Shown: in pieces, positions 60,601-62,486 of the stretch | Numbering within the stretch: the first letter of the stretch is position 1 | How the letters are laid out: every line of letters starts with the position of its first letter | Source of the DNA: Gemmatimonadota bacterium | GTDB taxonomy: Bacteria > Gemmatimonadota > Gemmatimonadetes > Gemmatimonadales > GWC2-71-9 | Length of the DNA: 62,486 bases | NCBI GenBank assembly: GCA_022563595.1 | Contig: JADFNB010000019.1 | Location: 455-62,940 of the forward strand | Direction of reading: 5' to 3' | The notes under the pieces: generated by a model | Databases searched by the model: none | Told to the model about the DNA's origin: nothing | The model's input: only the letters and a program-made list of their open reading frames with translations | Position numbers and translations under genes: made by a program

Positions 60601-61452
60601 CTATGAGGGGTGCCGGTCTCCCGCGTTGTGCAGGAGCACGCCTGCGTACGCCACCACGGAAGAATCGTCGCCGGTCACCCAGCCGCTGTGTCGGTAGTCG
60701 ACCGTGTCGGCCGTCGTCACGCCCAGGCGGCGCGACGCTTCGAGGACTACCGCGACAGCCGCTCGTCCGCACATGGTGATTCCGTGCTCGCGGCAAGAGC
60801 GCAGCAGTGCCTCGCCGTCCAACCGCTCGATGGCGGCGAGCGCGATCCGATCCTTCTTCTCGGCCGATTGCGCCGGCTCGTAATGCGTCATGTCCGACGA
60901 AGCGAGGAGCAACACGCTGTCCGACCAAGTGGAAGCGATGCCTGCGAGATCGTTCGCCAGGTCTCTACAGAACGCCCAGTCGTCGGTAGCGAGCAGAATG
61001 GGCACGATGCGTGTCTCGGGCGCGAGGATCTGGAGGAACGGTAACTCGACCTCGAGACAGTGCTCCCGAGTGTGTGCCAGCGGGTCGTGGCGCACCAGCC
61101 GGGACGAGGCTTGAAGCGTCGCTGCGAGATCCTCCGCGATCGCGACCCGGCCGAGCGGTGTCTCGAAGGCGCCCCGAGCCCAGAGACTAGCGGCGAAGGG
61201 CTGGCTCGCCAGACCATAATGGTTCGGCCCGACGAGCACTACCACCGGTGGGATCTCGAGACGTTTGAAGACGTGCGCCGCGCACTCGCCCGAATAGATC
61301 AGGCCGGCGTGTGGTACGATCCCGGCGGCGGCGGGCCGCGGGCTGGCATCGACCGCAGCGAGGCAGCGCTCGACGAGCCGCCGCAGCTCTGTCGGATCGC
61401 CGGGGTAGAACCGACCGGCGACGGCCGGTCGGCGAAGCTCAGGGTCTCCCAT
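60601..61452 (-). CDS. MEMO1-family protein (AmmeMemoRadiSam system protein B)
   Basis: This 283-aa protein belongs to the MEMO/LigB-like fold: GIVPHAGLIYSGECAAHVF near residue 45, VVLVGPNHYG, AHTREHCLEVELPFLQIL and LLASSDMTHYEP. It often occurs with an AmmeMemoRadiSam radical SAM partner (proteins A and B), but that partner is not in the window. The family binds metal (His and Asp) and its reaction is unknown. Confidence 0.92.
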   Translation of the reverse strand: MGDPELRRPAVAGRFYPGDPTELRRLVERCLAAVDASPRPAAAGIVPHAGLIYSGECAAHVFKRLEIPPVVVLVGPNHYGLASQPFAASLWARGAFETPLGRVAIAEDLAATLQASSRLVRHDPLAHTREHCLEVELPFLQILAPETRIVPILLATDDWAFCRDLANDLAGIASTWSDSVLLLASSDMTHYEPAQSAEKKDRIALAAIERLDGEALLRSCREHGITMCGRAAVAVVLEASRRLGVTTADTVDYRHSGWVTGDDSSVVAYAGVLLHNAGDRHPS

Positions 61453-61478
61453 GGCCGCGCGGGAGCGGCTGCTGCTCG

Positions 61479-61556
61479 CTAGAAACCGATCGAGAAGCCG
61501 AGCGACGCGACCGGGTAGTACTTGAACAGATCGATATCATCTTGGAAATCTGGTTC
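61479..61556 (-). pseudogene. C-terminal scrap of an outer-membrane beta-barrel protein
   Basis: Reading the minus strand gives FKYYPVASLGFSIGF followed by a stop. The ending with Phe and alternating strand pattern is the classic C-terminal signature recognised by the beta-barrel assembly machinery. A TAG closes the frame 25 residues upstream, so the rest of the gene is gone. It sits directly upstream of the MEMO1 start. Confidence 0.55.
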
Positions 61557-61899
61557 CTATCTCCCTAGACTTGGGTGATTCAATCCCAAGATATGTCGGA
61601 CGGGCGGGCGCAACCAACCTTCTGCCGATCCGATGTCACCTACAAATGGCATGACCCGACATCCGTCCGCGGCCAGTGACCGGGCACCCCGAAGTCCTGC
61701 GCGCAGCGAAGGCTCTCTGCTTCACGAAACTCAGAAGCAAGCCGTTGCAGGTGGTCGTAATACGTTATCAGACAACGTGTTGACTGGAAGCCGCTCAGGA
61801 TTGACCGCTTCCGGTCCTGAATTGACGTGGAGTTGGGTGGCGCGGTGTACCTTAGGCACGAGATCGAGAGAGAATCGTCAACGTCGGCCGGAGGATAAC
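61557..61899. other. Gene-free region upstream of small lipoprotein gene
   Basis: No gene, repeat or RNA is recognised. A TTGACG at 61822-61827 and TACCTT at 61848-61853 resemble promoter boxes but their 20-bp spacing is too long for a standard promoter. It presumably holds the promoter of the lipoprotein gene. Confidence 0.35.
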
Positions 61900-62082
61900 A
61901 TGCTTAGGAATAAGGTTCGGGCTCTGGTTCCCATCGTAGCGCTGGTTCTCGCCGCCGCCTGCTCTGACCCGATCGGCCCCACGGCGCCCGACCTGCAGGA
62001 GGTCGAGGAGGCCAGTATCGACGATCAAGGTGAGGAAGCAGATGGCTCGCAGACCAAGCGGAACACACCGCTCGACCAGTAG
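61900..62082 (+). CDS. Small lipoprotein, 60 aa
   Basis: GGAGGATAAC precedes ATG 61900. The first 21 residues form a lipoprotein signal ending in LAAACSDP. The mature part is short and acidic (VEEASIDDQGEEAD). No family is recognised. A strong hairpin 65 bp after the stop would end its transcript. Confidence 0.7.
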   Translation: MLRNKVRALVPIVALVLAAACSDPIGPTAPDLQEVEEASIDDQGEEADGSQTKRNTPLDQ

Positions 62083-62146
62083 CGGCAGTATCAAGAGTCC
62101 AGCCGGCGCAGACACATCCTACCTGCCACGGAGCAAGCCGGCATTC

Positions 62147-62175
62147 GGGGGTACGGTACGCTACACCGTACCCCC
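62147..62175 (+). terminator. Intrinsic terminator hairpin
   Basis: GGGGGTACGGT pairs perfectly with ACCGTACCCCC over 11 bp around a 7-nt loop, followed by TCCTTCCTTT. This is the strongest hairpin seen in the window and ends the lipoprotein gene. The T-tract is interrupted by C residues. Confidence 0.8.
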
Positions 62176-62183
62176 TCCTTCCT

Positions 62184-62440
62184 TTAGGTCCCCCATGGGC
62201 CCGCGGCCCAGCGCGATGGGTCGCGCGCCTGGTCGTAGCGGGATTGGAGTCGGCTGCGTTGTCCCGGCGTGAGGAAGTCCGATAGGATGACCTCGCGCAA
62301 GAGTGCGGCCTCCACCATGTAACGCTCGCCGTCCACGTGTTCGTCGCCAGAATCGTGACTTGCGTGGGGCCGGCTATCGAGACCGACACGGTGCCGCCCG
62401 GGGCGCGGAGGCGTCAGGCTCCGGGGCACATTGAAAAGGC
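62184..62440 (-). pseudogene. Scrambled fragment of an Ig-like surface protein
   Basis: One minus frame reads SVSIAGPTQVTILATNTWTA then SVTW, which resembles Ig-like repeats of large Gemmatimonadota surface proteins (SVSI-x-GP..V..N.TWTASV). An overlapping frame continues MVEAALLREVILSDFLTPGQ, as if one base had been lost. No complete reading frame remains. The reading is tentative because it lies near the window end. Confidence 0.3.
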
Positions 62441-62486
62441 CTAATTCATGAGAGACGGCGGACGGATCGCACCAAAGAACCCTTCG

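Noticed and set aside
1-62486. CRISPR arrays, rRNA and tRNA genes
   Set aside because: No regularly spaced short repeats, no rRNA signature and no cloverleaf-like sequence were noticed in gaps. A dedicated tRNA search was not possible.

Overview
This GC-rich bacterial window is most consistent with a Gemmatimonadota (Gemmatimonadetes) chromosome. That is an inference from gene content: 6-bladed beta-propeller lipoproteins, fused E1 alpha/beta dehydrogenase, PASTA-less Ser/Thr kinase, mnmG-parAB-LytM-bactofilin order, and TATNTT-type -10 boxes placed only 6-8 nt before several start codons (probable leaderless mRNAs). No rRNA, tRNA, CRISPR array, intact transposase or integrase was seen.

Region 1 (1 to about 10.7 kb) is the distal part of a chromosomal integron. 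It is a head-to-tail array of single-gene cassettes, all on the + strand, each followed by an attC site with RYYYAAC and GTTRRRY core boxes and complementary inner arms. Cargo includes a lipoprotein esterase, three VOC/glyoxalase proteins, a SnoaL/FG-GAP chimera, a gamma-glutamylcyclotransferase, small membrane proteins, a proline-iminopeptidase-like lipoprotein and, most notably, a GrdB-family selenoprotein whose reading frame continues through an in-frame UGA (UxxC motif, candidate SECIS hairpin). attC sites decay from about 6 kb onward, where a 105-bp dispersed repeat appears. The integrase should lie left of the window.

Region 2 (10.7-18.6 kb) is chromosome-maintenance territory: a decayed four-helix-bundle gene inside inverted repeats, mnmG, a propeller lipoprotein, two parS sites, then parA-parB-LytM peptidase-bactofilin with 4-bp overlaps or tiny gaps, and Nif3. 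rsmG, often found beside mnmG and parAB, is absent here.

Region 3 (18.6-44.5 kb) is housekeeping and metabolism. It holds queG, a class V aminotransferase, a LOG-family protein, a deoxyhypusine-synthase-like protein, glpD, a thiolase/FadJ beta-oxidation pair, an internally deleted proline dehydrogenase remnant, rsgA, a DUF1015 protein, the fused 2-oxoacid dehydrogenase E1, a membrane Ser/Thr kinase, lon, a TetR regulator with a perfect palindromic operator, a TrmB-like regulator, an M28 peptidase and secreted propellers.

Region 4 (44.6-49.5 kb) has an aconitase with the swivel domain at its N-terminus, and a minus-strand operon HMG-CoA-synthase-like / thiolase / Zn-ribbon OB-fold (DUF35) / 56-aa protein. 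This matches the archaeal thiolase-HMGCS-DUF35 complex.

Region 5 (50-56.7 kb) is a DUF58 / MoxR AAA+ / DUF4350 / DUF4129 / polytopic membrane protein block (minus) diverging from an RDD-SpoIIM fusion (plus), a probable membrane-associated MoxR system of undescribed function. Region 6 (56.8-62.5 kb) holds homocysteine S-methyltransferase, an IS91-like remnant, a membrane protein, a secreted amidase, a MEMO1-like protein, gene scars and a small lipoprotein with a strong terminator. Two copies of a 90-bp intergenic repeat lie at 49.5 and 58.9 kb.
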